Origin: CAZFAP01 sp964516325
GTDB taxonomy: Bacteria; Auribacterota; JABMQX01
Assembly (NCBI GenBank): GCA_964516325.1
Contig: CAZFAP010000020.1
Coordinates: forward strand, 1 to 39,709
DNA: 39,709 bases
Direction: 5' to 3'
A program made the translations under genes and the position numbers. The first letter of the stretch is position 1; each line of letters opens with the position of its first letter. Under the pieces are notes generated by a model. The model did no database searches, had not been told where the DNA came from, and saw only the letters and a program-made list of their open reading frames with translations. Positions 14,146-21,234 of this stretch are shown here, piece by piece.

Positions 14146-15487
14146 GAATCAATCGCACAATTCTTCTTTGCGCTGCCCCGCGAATAGCCGCCGGAGTGCA
14201 CAAGTGTCGCTACGGATGATCGCGGCGGCCACCGTCGGGATGGCGCTTCTCTCGCCGATAGGAGCGGCTCATCCCGCCTCGGGATACCTTAAGCCCGACG
14301 TGAGCGAGAGGGTCTTGAAGAAGGCGGAGTCCCGTTTCCAGGACGGTGTTGAGGAGTATCAGCAGCACAACCACCGCGCCGCATTGCGCAAGTTCATGTC
14401 GGCGGAGACCGCTTGCCCGGAGCTTTTCTCAGCGGGCTACCACGTGGCGCTCGCCCACCGGAAGATGGGAAACGAGGAGGCTGCCGTAAGTCAACTCAAG
14501 AAACTCAATGAGCGCTTCCCGGAGAATATCATCGCCCACAACGACCTGGGCGTCATCTACGCTGGCAAGAACAAGGAAGAGTACGATCTCCTCGCCACGG
14601 CAGAATTTGAGACCGGTATAAAGAACGGGGAGAGTCTTCTCCTCGGAAAGGAAAAGACGATTCCGCAGGTCCGCGTTGATTTGGCAATGGCGTACGCGAA
14701 CCTCGGCGCCCTCCAATTCGAGAACTCCAGGCTGACCGAAGCCGAGAAGAGTTTTCGCAGAGCCACGGAGCACTATCCCCGAGCTTTCTTCGCCCATTTT
14801 GGTCTGGGAAATGCCCTTTTCGCTATGGGGAAGTTCACGGAAGCCAAGAACGCGTATTTGAAGTCCCAGGAAATCGAGCCGAAAAACCCCAACGTGCGCA
14901 TCGGCCTCGCAAAATGTTATCTGTCGGAGCGGGACAAGAACCCGCGGTTCGCCTTGTCCGAACTGCGAAAAGCCGTGGGCAGCAATCCGACTGCCGAAGT
15001 CTTCGGTCTGCTCGGCGACGCTCACGCCCTTCTGGGGAACCTTCAGGAGGCTATCAAGAGTTACGAGCGGAGTCTCGAGTTGCCGGGGCAGGACGTGCAG
15101 GTCTTGTACAAGCTCGGCGCCGTGCATTACAATAATAAGAAGCGAGACGAAGCGAAGAAGTATCTCGAGAAATTTGTGGGGGAAGCTCCGAAGGAATCCG
15201 AAAGCAGCCTATCCATGGCGCACAAGCTGCTTGGGGATATTGCCAGCGAAGGAAAGGACTACGAGAAAGCGATTGCGCATTATCTCCAGGCGACAAAGCT
15301 CCGTGACAAGTATTGGAGCTGTTATTATGGCCTGGCGGAATCATGCTTCCATTTGGGACGATATGACGAGGCGAGAGAATATCTCCGCCTTATTTTTGAT
15401 GGACTGCCCGAGAAGGGAAGGGCGGAGGAGAACGAACTTCGCGAGAAGGCATCGGCGTTATTTGCGAAGATACCTTCTCAGAAATGA
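14135..15487 (+). CDS. Exported or membrane-anchored TPR protein
   Basis: This 450-residue protein is built of tetratricopeptide repeats, helical hairpins that mediate protein-protein contacts. After a polar N-terminus there is one hydrophobic segment (about 27-48, ending AAHPASG), read as a signal peptide or anchor. About eight to ten TPRs follow from residue 65, for example NLGALQFENSRLTEAEKSFR, FGLGNALFAMGKFTEAKNAY and YGLAESCFHLGRYDEAREYL. No enzymatic domain is visible. The ATG at 14135 overlaps the DUF89 gene by 11 bases, with AAGGAG upstream. The function is unknown; a scaffold in the periplasm is my inference. Confidence 0.82.
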   Translation: MAGENQSHNSSLRCPANSRRSAQVSLRMIAAATVGMALLSPIGAAHPASGYLKPDVSERVLKKAESRFQDGVEEYQQHNHRAALRKFMSAETACPELFSAGYHVALAHRKMGNEEAAVSQLKKLNERFPENIIAHNDLGVIYAGKNKEEYDLLATAEFETGIKNGESLLLGKEKTIPQVRVDLAMAYANLGALQFENSRLTEAEKSFRRATEHYPRAFFAHFGLGNALFAMGKFTEAKNAYLKSQEIEPKNPNVRIGLAKCYLSERDKNPRFALSELRKAVGSNPTAEVFGLLGDAHALLGNLQEAIKSYERSLELPGQDVQVLYKLGAVHYNNKKRDEAKKYLEKFVGEAPKESESSLSMAHKLLGDIASEGKDYEKAIAHYLQATKLRDKYWSCYYGLAESCFHLGRYDEAREYLRLIFDGLPEKGRAEENELREKASALFAKIPSQK

Positions 15488-15512
15488 CGCTGATTGAAAG
15501 GAGGTCAGGTTA

Positions 15513-15668
15513 ATGTCACAGCATCCCAGCTTTGGCTCCGGAGGAAAAATAAAAGCCAAGAAGAACGTGCTCCGGCGCTACGACCGCATCCAACTGTTAA
15601 AGAAGAAAGGGAAGTGGAAGGACGGAGATTCGGTCTTCGGCCTCCCCAAGACCAAACCGGAGCAATAG
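15513..15668 (+). CDS. PVC-superphylum small basic protein
   Basis: This 51-residue protein (Lys/Arg about one third) ends its conserved core with KGKWKDGDSVFGLPKTK. I recognise it as the small basic protein family found across Planctomycetes, Verrucomicrobia, Chlamydiae, Lentisphaerae and relatives (TIGR04137-like), described as a signature protein of the PVC superphylum and reported to bind nucleic acid. The ATG at 15513 has a near-perfect AGGAGGT seven bases upstream, which argues for strong translation. It sits between the TPR gene and the RluB gene, about 25 bases after the former. It is the strongest taxonomic marker in the window. Confidence 0.88.
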   Translation: MSQHPSFGSGGKIKAKKNVLRRYDRIQLLKKKGKWKDGDSVFGLPKTKPEQ

Positions 15669-15772
15669 TTCGCTGTGGAATGCGGCGACTCTTTGTCTCC
15701 GTTCAAGGCGCCGAGAGGAGAGTCGCACCGAACCTGCACATTCGCCGAGGGTTCACAGCCCGACGTGGAAAA

Positions 15773-16555
15773 ATGGCTCTTCCCAGCGACGAGAAAATCA
15801 CCATGGCTTCACAAAGCGCAACCGCCGCGAAAAGTGAAAGGCTGCAAAAGTTCCTGGCGCGCGCAGGAGTGGGCTCGAGGAGAGAGTGCGAGAAACTCAT
15901 CGCCGAAGGGCGAGTCAAGGTGAACGGCGAGACCGTGACGGAAGTCGGGGTCAAAATTTCCCCAGAAAGAGACACGGTGGTCGTTGACGGCGACGCCGTC
16001 AAGCCGCAGAGGCCGTTGTATCTGGTCTTCAATAAGCCAAAGAACTGTGTCTGCACCAGCCAGGATGAGCGAGGGAGGACGACGGTCCTCGACTTCCTTC
16101 CCGGCGTGGCTCAGAGGATATACACGGTAGGGCGGTTGGATTATGACGCGGAGGGGCTGCTCATCCTGACGAATGATGGAGAGTTCGCCGAGCGGGTCAT
16201 CCACCCGCGATACGGCGTCCCGAGAAGCTACGAGGTCGCCGTGAAGGGCTTTTTCAGCCCGGAGGCGGCAACTTCGCTGCGGCAGGGAGTGACGCTCGAC
16301 GGAAGGTTGATCGAGCCGCTGAGCCTGCGGGTGCTTTCCCGGGGTGCGCGCGAGAGTCGCCTGGAGGTCCAGATTTGCCAGGGAATAAACCAGCAAATCA
16401 GGCGGATGCTTGCCCGGGTGGGATATGAGGTGACCGCCATCAAGAGGACGCGAATCGGAAACCTTGAGCTGGGGTCGCTGCCGCCGGGCAAGTTCCGGAA
16501 GATGACGGCGCAGGAGATCAGTTCTCTCGAGCAAACACGGGACGACAGACGATGA
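15773..16555 (+). CDS. rluB: 23S rRNA pseudouridine synthase, RluB/RsuA family
   Basis: This 260-residue enzyme isomerises a specific uridine in ribosomal RNA to pseudouridine. An S4 RNA-binding domain covers about 22-80 (RLQKFLARAGVGSRRECEKL split by family convention), followed by the catalytic domain with GRLDYDAEGLLILTNDGE, in which D123 is the catalytic Asp. The pattern QGINQQIRRMLARVGYEV near the C-terminus is typical of RluB. I start at ATG 15773; ATG 15803 is an alternative that removes ten residues. Neither has a strong ribosome site. The frame is open further left but that part does not resemble the family. RluB versus RluE/RsuA is judged from overall pattern. Confidence 0.88.
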   Translation: MALPSDEKITMASQSATAAKSERLQKFLARAGVGSRRECEKLIAEGRVKVNGETVTEVGVKISPERDTVVVDGDAVKPQRPLYLVFNKPKNCVCTSQDERGRTTVLDFLPGVAQRIYTVGRLDYDAEGLLILTNDGEFAERVIHPRYGVPRSYEVAVKGFFSPEAATSLRQGVTLDGRLIEPLSLRVLSRGARESRLEVQICQGINQQIRRMLARVGYEVTAIKRTRIGNLELGSLPPGKFRKMTAQEISSLEQTRDDRR

Positions 16556-16570
16556 TTGAGCTTTGAGGAA

Positions 16571-16723
16571 ATGAGCTTTTTCTCGAAAATTCGCAAAAGT
16601 CTGAAGAAGTTTTTTGGAATGGAGAGGTTTCTCTGCGATACCTGCAAGTACGATTACGGCGAGGTGTGCCGCAACCCGAAAAGACCGAACGCGACCGAAT
16701 GCAAGGAGTATCGGCGGAGATAG
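16571..16723 (+). CDS. 50-residue basic Cys4 protein, unrecognised
   Basis: This short frame encodes a basic amphipathic N-terminus (MSFFSKIRKSLKKFF) followed by a compact segment with C22, C25, C33 and C44 and an Arg-rich end. The pattern CDTCKYDYGEVC looks like a small zinc knuckle. The start lies 15 bases after rluB; GAGGAA directly abuts the ATG, so the ribosome site is too close, and an in-frame TTG at 16556 or ATG at 16619 are alternatives. I do not recognise a named family. The even spread of Cys, Lys and Arg and lack of rare stops favours a real gene, possibly a ribosome- or RNA-associated peptide. Confidence 0.55.
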   Translation: MSFFSKIRKSLKKFFGMERFLCDTCKYDYGEVCRNPKRPNATECKEYRRR

Positions 16724-16786
16724 TGTTTGTCGGCTCGGCGGGAAGTGCTGTCTGCACCCAGCGAGTCGGACGGAGGAGTCGCTGAC

Positions 16787-17737
16787 ATGGACTTCGTGGT
16801 GAACAGAATGCGAACTCGGTTGACGGCATGGGCCCCGAAATGCGCCTTGGGGCTTTTGGCCGCGGCACTGTTTGTCGCGGCAGGGTTCTGCTCTGCCGCC
16901 GAAGATTCCGCCATCACGGCTCTCCGCGAGAAGATTGACCGAGCCGAAAGAGACCGGATGGAAATCTGCAAGGTCCTCGGCGCCATCTACGAGGAAATGG
17001 GGGAAACGGAGAAAGCCATCGAAAGCTATCGAATGGGCTTCGACGTGTTTCCGGACGACCCGCTCCTGTGCAAGAAGCTGATTGATTTATACACGGTCAA
17101 GGAGCGATGGGGGGACCTCGTGCCGGTGTATAGGAGCCTCGCCAACGCCAACCCCGGCGCCAATCAGAGGTACATGACGCAGCTCGCGGAATGTGCCCTG
17201 AAGGCAGGAAAGCATCAGGAGGCTATCGCGGTAATCGAGGAACTGCTCAAGGAATACGCCGAAATCGCGGATGATTATCGGAATGCGGCGCAGATGCTGA
17301 TGCCCTATGAGCAATATGCGGCCGCCGCGGACGTCTGCCGAAAAGGGATCACGGGGAAATTCGGAAACAGCGGAGACCTGCACTGGATTCTCGGGCGGGC
17401 GACCGGCAAGCTCAAGAAATATGATGAGGCGATCTCCGCCTACAAAAAAGCGATGGAACTGTCGGGCGTCGAGCAGGACGAGAAAATTCTCCAGGAACTC
17501 GCGGAGTTGCTTGGCGAAGAGAGCGTCATCGAAGGAATCCTGAAGGACAACCCGAAGGCTTTGGAAGGGATAGCCCCTGGTCTTGGAGAGCTCTATTGGC
17601 GAAAGGCTCTCGAGCAGGAAAAGGGCGGGAAACCAGACGCGGTGATGGCGTTGTGCCGAAAAGTTTTACTGGTATCGCCTGCTTCCGAAGCGGGCAAGGC
17701 GGCGGAAAAGGAGATTCAAGAGCTGAGCAAGCCATAG
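16787..17737 (+). CDS. Secreted TPR-like protein
   Basis: This 316-residue protein has an N-terminal signal peptide (hydrophobic 19-36, cleavage likely after SAA at 36-38) and about five to seven TPR-like hairpins, for example LGAIYEEMGETEKAIESYRMGF and ILGRATGKLKKYDEAISAYKKAMEL within their 34-residue units. No catalytic domain is visible. ATG 16787 is preceded by GGAGGAG eight bases upstream; the frame is open to 16727 but that part lacks family character. Together with the gene at 14135 it makes two exported TPR proteins in 4 kb, perhaps parts of one envelope assembly. Function unknown. Confidence 0.8.
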   Translation: MDFVVNRMRTRLTAWAPKCALGLLAAALFVAAGFCSAAEDSAITALREKIDRAERDRMEICKVLGAIYEEMGETEKAIESYRMGFDVFPDDPLLCKKLIDLYTVKERWGDLVPVYRSLANANPGANQRYMTQLAECALKAGKHQEAIAVIEELLKEYAEIADDYRNAAQMLMPYEQYAAAADVCRKGITGKFGNSGDLHWILGRATGKLKKYDEAISAYKKAMELSGVEQDEKILQELAELLGEESVIEGILKDNPKALEGIAPGLGELYWRKALEQEKGGKPDAVMALCRKVLLVSPASEAGKAAEKEIQELSKP

Positions 17738-17812
17738 GAGGCTCGAAAGGCGCGTTTTGAGCGCCGTGTTCCGCTCAGGGGAGAACCGTGACGTAAGGGA
17801 AGGAGTGCAACC

Positions 17813-18043
17813 ATGACAGCGAACGCCGAACCGGACCCGATGACGTGTCCTCGTTGCGAGACCGGACTGGAGTACGTCGGGACGAAGAAGTTTCACGAGG
17901 GAACCCGCGCATGGGGATTCGTGCTTGGAGACTTGGGCGAATTGTTCGTGAAACGGGAGCACTTTGACGTCTATGTCTGCCCGCGATGCGGCCGCGTCGA
18001 GCTCTTCGTGGACGGCATAGGAGAGGAGTTTCGGCCGCATTAG
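17813..18043 (+). CDS. Zinc-ribbon protein of unknown function
   Basis: This 76-residue protein has two CxxC knuckles, C12-C15 and C56-C59, forming a split zinc ribbon around a central segment with FHEGTRAWGFVLGDLGELF cut here at its natural end. Similar small proteins with KFHEGTR and FDVYVCPRCG motifs occur widely and are annotated as hypothetical or nucleotide-binding zinc-ribbon proteins. AAGGAAGGAG precedes the ATG, a strong ribosome site. It is 75 bases after the TPR gene; a small GGCGC/GCGCC hairpin lies in that gap (17749-17765). Confidence 0.8.
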   Translation: MTANAEPDPMTCPRCETGLEYVGTKKFHEGTRAWGFVLGDLGELFVKREHFDVYVCPRCGRVELFVDGIGEEFRPH

Positions 18044-18136
18044 AGTCTCTGTCCTCACCCGGATTGTCCCCTCACAGCTTCCAGTCTGCAGAGTGAACCT
18101 ACCTCCCAAGTAAGGAAGCGCTCCGGTTGAGACGTC

Positions 18137-18283
18137 GCATGCGCTGCGACCATGCTCTCGACGACCATCGAGTACCTCAAGGGCAAAACCGGCCTCGAAA
18201 AAGTCGTCTTTTGCCTCTACGACCGCCCCGCCTTCGACGCCTTCTCCTCCGAGCTCTCCCGGCAACTTGCCGAGGAGCGATGA
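18137..18283 (+). pseudogene. 3' remnant of a macro-domain (ADP-ribose-binding) gene
   Basis: The frame from about 18137 to the TGA at 18281-18283 encodes only the C-terminal helix-strand-helix of a macro domain: IEYLKGKTGLEKVVFCLYD followed by a short helix. In intact macro proteins (about 170-190 residues) this is the last part after the ADP-ribose pocket. An in-frame stop at 18128-18130 and absence of any upstream macro sequence show that the rest has been lost. An ATG at 18152 could still express 43 residues, but a functional domain is not possible. Confidence 0.6.
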
Positions 18284-18355
18284 ACATCTTCTGCCAGTGC
18301 GTCGGTCATCCCGCAGCCGAGACACGTGCACAGACTTGCGCCTTCGGGGCTGTGG

Positions 18356-18369
18356 GGTGTGGCTGTGTT
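18356..18369 (+). repeat. GGTGTGGCT-type intergenic repeat core, copy 1
   Basis: The core GGTGTGGCTGTGTT followed by a G-run is one of four related copies in spacers of this window; the others are at 28725-28740 (plus), 28954-28975 (minus) and 35023-35036 (plus). All lie in stretches without genes. Confidence 0.5.
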
Positions 18370-18479
18370 TTGGGGGCATGTCGCTACTCCGGTCCTTCAG
18401 AGCTTTGATTGTTGATCTGCGGTCAGTCCCCGGGGCGTTGCCCCCTGGCTGTGCGAGTCCGCTGCGTACTCGTGTCTTC

Positions 18480-18528
18480 GTGCCTTTGTGGTCGTGATGG
18501 CGATCTCACCACCAAGACACAAAGGCAC
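18480..18528. repeat. Inverted repeat of a GTGCCTTTGTG family element
   Basis: GTGCCTTTGTG (18480-18490) and its exact reverse complement CACAAAGGCAC (18518-18528) flank a 27-base loop. The sequence belongs to a class of imperfect palindromes common in spacers of environmental bacteria. It may fold in RNA or be a transposition-derived element. Confidence 0.6.
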
Positions 18529-18649
18529 GATAACCCCAACGGGGCGCAATCCCGCGTAGCCGGGACAGCCCAGGGCGAAATACGACGCCGTCGCCCAAAT
18601 GCCTCCTCCCTGCCACCCAAATACAGCCGCACCCTGGCTGTGAAAGACG

Positions 18650-18678
18650 TTGAAGCGGGTCTGTAACCGTGATATATA
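18650..18678 (+). promoter_or_regulatory. Predicted promoter of the PpiD-like gene
   Basis: TTGAAG (18650-18655) and TATATA (18673-18678) are separated by exactly 17 bases. Transcription would begin near 18685 and give a leader of about 130 bases. Confidence 0.6.
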
Positions 18679-18691
18679 AGACGAAGCCGCG

Positions 18692-18793
18692 ACCCGGCGT
18701 CCTTCGGAAGCCGGGGTGAACGTCGGCACGGTGCAATCCGGTGAATTGATGCTCAGACCATCCCGCCCGCGGTCTCGGATGTAGCTGGGCGGG
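18692..18793 (+). other. Structured 5' leader of the PpiD-like gene
   Basis: Just downstream of the predicted start, ACCCGGC-GTCC-TTCG-GAA-GCCGGGGT (18692-18717) folds into a UUCG-type hairpin. A second perfect 7-bp stem, CCCGCCC/GGGCGGG (18762-18768 with 18787-18793), closes an 18-base loop 23 bases before the ATG. It does not match a riboswitch class that I can recognise by eye. Confidence 0.4.
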
Positions 18794-18816
18794 CATTCCC
18801 TATGAGGTGATGCGCT

Positions 18817-21132
18817 ATGGGTTTAATGCGAGGAATTCGGAAGAACGTTAAGGTGATCTATTGGGTCGTCGTGGTCACGGTTGTTGTCACCTTTGTTTTG
18901 TGGGGGACGCGAACGGCAACCGTCGGCGGCAGGGCGCACGTGGGCGTCGCTTTCGGGAAGAAGGTCTCCACGAAAGAGTTCCGTCGTCAGTGGGTCGCCG
19001 CGCAGCAGCGGGCGATAGAGATCGGATACCGAACCGGTCAGGAAGTTACGCCCGATCTCATCGAGGACATGGCGTGGCGGCGTGTCGTGGAACTGAGGGA
19101 GGCGGACCGCTGGGGAATCACCGTCCCCATGAGCGAGGTCCGCGAAAGCATACGGAGGATGTTCTCGCCCGAAGGAGAGTTCGACGAAACGCTTTATCAG
19201 AACTACCTCTACCGCCGAGGGCTGAGCGAGGACCAGCTCGCTGCTCTCATCCGCGACGACATAATGATAGGAAGCATCGAGCGATTGGTTTCCACGTCCG
19301 TCGTGGTCTCGCCGCAGGAGGTCAGAGAGGAATACAACTACGAGAAGGAGCAGAGGAAGGTCAAGTTCCACCTTGTGGAAGCGGCTTCGCTGCTGCCGGC
19401 TCTTGAAGTCCCCGGCGACGGAGAGGTGTACTATAACTCGCATAAGGAGGAGTTCCGCGAGCCGAAGAAGGTCGCCGTCCGGTACGCGATGGTGGCGAGT
19501 GCGGCTCTTCTTGATAAAGTGAGCGTGACAGAAGAGGAACTCAAGGAGCATTACGAAAAGAACAGGGACTCCTACAAGGCAGCCGACGGGACAAGTCCGG
19601 AATTTGATGCTGTCAAGGCGCAGATTGAGCGGGTTCTCAAGAGCCAGAAAGCTGACCAGATGGCGCGCGAGACCGCCGAAAAGCTCCTCTCGATTTCCGA
19701 CCCCTCTAAACTGAAGGAGGCGGCGGAGAAAAACGGGCTGGTCTTCGGCGAGACGGCGCCGTTCCCGGAAGAGGGGGAGATTGGCGAGCAGTTCGCAAAG
19801 GAGCCCGAGTTCCGAAAAGCGGTTTTCGCCACGCCGTTCGGTGAACTTAGCCCAATCCTTAAAACCAACGAAGGGTATTGCGTCCTCACCCCCGTTCGAG
19901 CCCTCCCGGATCGCATCCCTTCTTTCGAAGAGGTGAAAAAGGCCGCCGCGGAAAAACAGAGAGCGCAACAACTCCGGGACGAAGCGCTCCGCGCCGGGCT
20001 TCCTCCGGAGCGGGTTGACGAATTCATCAAAGCCCTCTCCGTGACTCCGGCGGACATAGACGTAACGTATGACGAAGTTCTGCGCTATTACGAGGGGCGG
20101 AAAAGCGAATTCCGAAAACCGAAGAAAGTGAAAGTCCAGTACCTCCTGCTGGAGAAGAAGCCTTTTGAGAACGAAGTCAAGCTCACCGAAAAGGAAATAA
20201 AAACTGAGTATGACACCAACCCGCAGAAGTACAAGGACGAGAAGGGGCAGGTGAAGCCTCTCGCGGAAGTCAGGGAGCAGATTGAAAAGACCGTGAGAGA
20301 GAAGAAAGCGGACGAGCTTGCGCAGAAGCGCGCCGACGAGATTTTCATCGTTTCCCGGGCGCAGAGGATGAAGGAGCAGGGGCTGAAGCACGGACTTTCG
20401 CTTCGCGAAAGCCGCCTCTTTGGAGCCGGAGAAAAAATTGACGACTATGTGGGCGATTCCCCAATGTTTTCGAGCTACGCCTTCCGCACAACTCTCGGCG
20501 AGGTCAGCCCGGTATTCGACGCGGACATCGGTTACTGCGTTCTTTCTCCAGTGCAGGTTATGGACGAGGCGATCGCCGATTTCGAGGAGGTCGCACAGGA
20601 AGTCGTTGACAAGACCAAGGTGAATAAAGCCGAAACGCTCGCGGGGCAGGTTGCGCGCGAAGTACAGCGCAAGGTCAGCGAGAAAATGACCCTCGAGAAG
20701 AAGGATTTTGACTCTGCCTGCAAGGACCTTGGATTGAAAGTCGAGGAGAGCGGATACTTCCGTCGAAACGATAACACGATCGAGAAGCTGGGGCAGGCCA
20801 TGGGGCTGACCTTCTCGGCTTTCCGGGACGAGTTGGGCAAGGTCGCCTACCCGCGGAGGGTAACGAACGGCTACCTCTTTTACGTCGTCAGCGAGATCAA
20901 GCAGCCCTCTGACGAGGAGTTCGCCAAGGACAAGGAATTGTACTATGGCAACCTGGTCGCGGAGAAGGGGCGGGAGGCGTTCGTGGAGTGGCTGACGGCT
21001 CTCATGCAGGAAGCGAACGTCAGGAAAAGCTACGCAACGCGGGCCGCGAGGGAGGCTCCAAAGACCGGCGCCCCGCCCGCAGGCGGAAGCCAGAAGCCCG
21101 CGCCCCCGCGACCTCCGGTGCCGAGTCGTTGA
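18817..21132 (+). CDS. PpiD/SurA-like membrane-anchored folding factor with internal duplication
   Basis: This 771-residue protein has the PpiD layout: a short cytoplasmic N-terminus, one anchor helix (13-30), a SurA_N-type helical chaperone domain (about 45-195) and peptidyl-prolyl isomerase-like domains in the periplasm. Residues about 205-375 and 422-594 are tandem copies. Both begin EEFREPKKVAVRY or SEFRKPKKVKVQY and both contain GELSPILKTNEGYCVL or GEVSPVFDADIGYCVL, the end of the parvulin fold. A third, less clear helical part and a Pro/Ala-rich tail follow. The role is probably to assist folding of exported proteins. ATG 18817 is preceded by GAGGTGATG. Prolyl isomerase activity is not shown by obvious catalytic residues. 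Confidence 0.85.
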   Translation: MGLMRGIRKNVKVIYWVVVVTVVVTFVLWGTRTATVGGRAHVGVAFGKKVSTKEFRRQWVAAQQRAIEIGYRTGQEVTPDLIEDMAWRRVVELREADRWGITVPMSEVRESIRRMFSPEGEFDETLYQNYLYRRGLSEDQLAALIRDDIMIGSIERLVSTSVVVSPQEVREEYNYEKEQRKVKFHLVEAASLLPALEVPGDGEVYYNSHKEEFREPKKVAVRYAMVASAALLDKVSVTEEELKEHYEKNRDSYKAADGTSPEFDAVKAQIERVLKSQKADQMARETAEKLLSISDPSKLKEAAEKNGLVFGETAPFPEEGEIGEQFAKEPEFRKAVFATPFGELSPILKTNEGYCVLTPVRALPDRIPSFEEVKKAAAEKQRAQQLRDEALRAGLPPERVDEFIKALSVTPADIDVTYDEVLRYYEGRKSEFRKPKKVKVQYLLLEKKPFENEVKLTEKEIKTEYDTNPQKYKDEKGQVKPLAEVREQIEKTVREKKADELAQKRADEIFIVSRAQRMKEQGLKHGLSLRESRLFGAGEKIDDYVGDSPMFSSYAFRTTLGEVSPVFDADIGYCVLSPVQVMDEAIADFEEVAQEVVDKTKVNKAETLAGQVAREVQRKVSEKMTLEKKDFDSACKDLGLKVEESGYFRRNDNTIEKLGQAMGLTFSAFRDELGKVAYPRRVTNGYLFYVVSEIKQPSDEEFAKDKELYYGNLVAEKGREAFVEWLTALMQEANVRKSYATRAAREAPKTGAPPAGGSQKPAPPRPPVPSR

Positions 21133-21234
21133 GGCGGTAAGAGATCGTTGCCCGTCCGCGTCCGGTCGAAAAGAGTCGCCTCCGGCTCTTCCAGCGGCAT
21201 TCCCATTACTGTTGGCAGCGCGAAAAGGAAAGTG

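Larger units (their letters stand above)
18284..18649. other. Gene-free spacer with repeats
   Basis: After the macro-domain remnant these 366 bases hold two repeat elements and a GC-rich part (18531-18649) with partial dyads. I see no supported gene on either strand. Confidence 0.55.

Noticed and set aside
18692..18793. Cobalamin riboswitch in the PpiD leader
   Set aside because: The GCCACTG core of the B12 box is missing and the downstream gene is unrelated to cobalamin.
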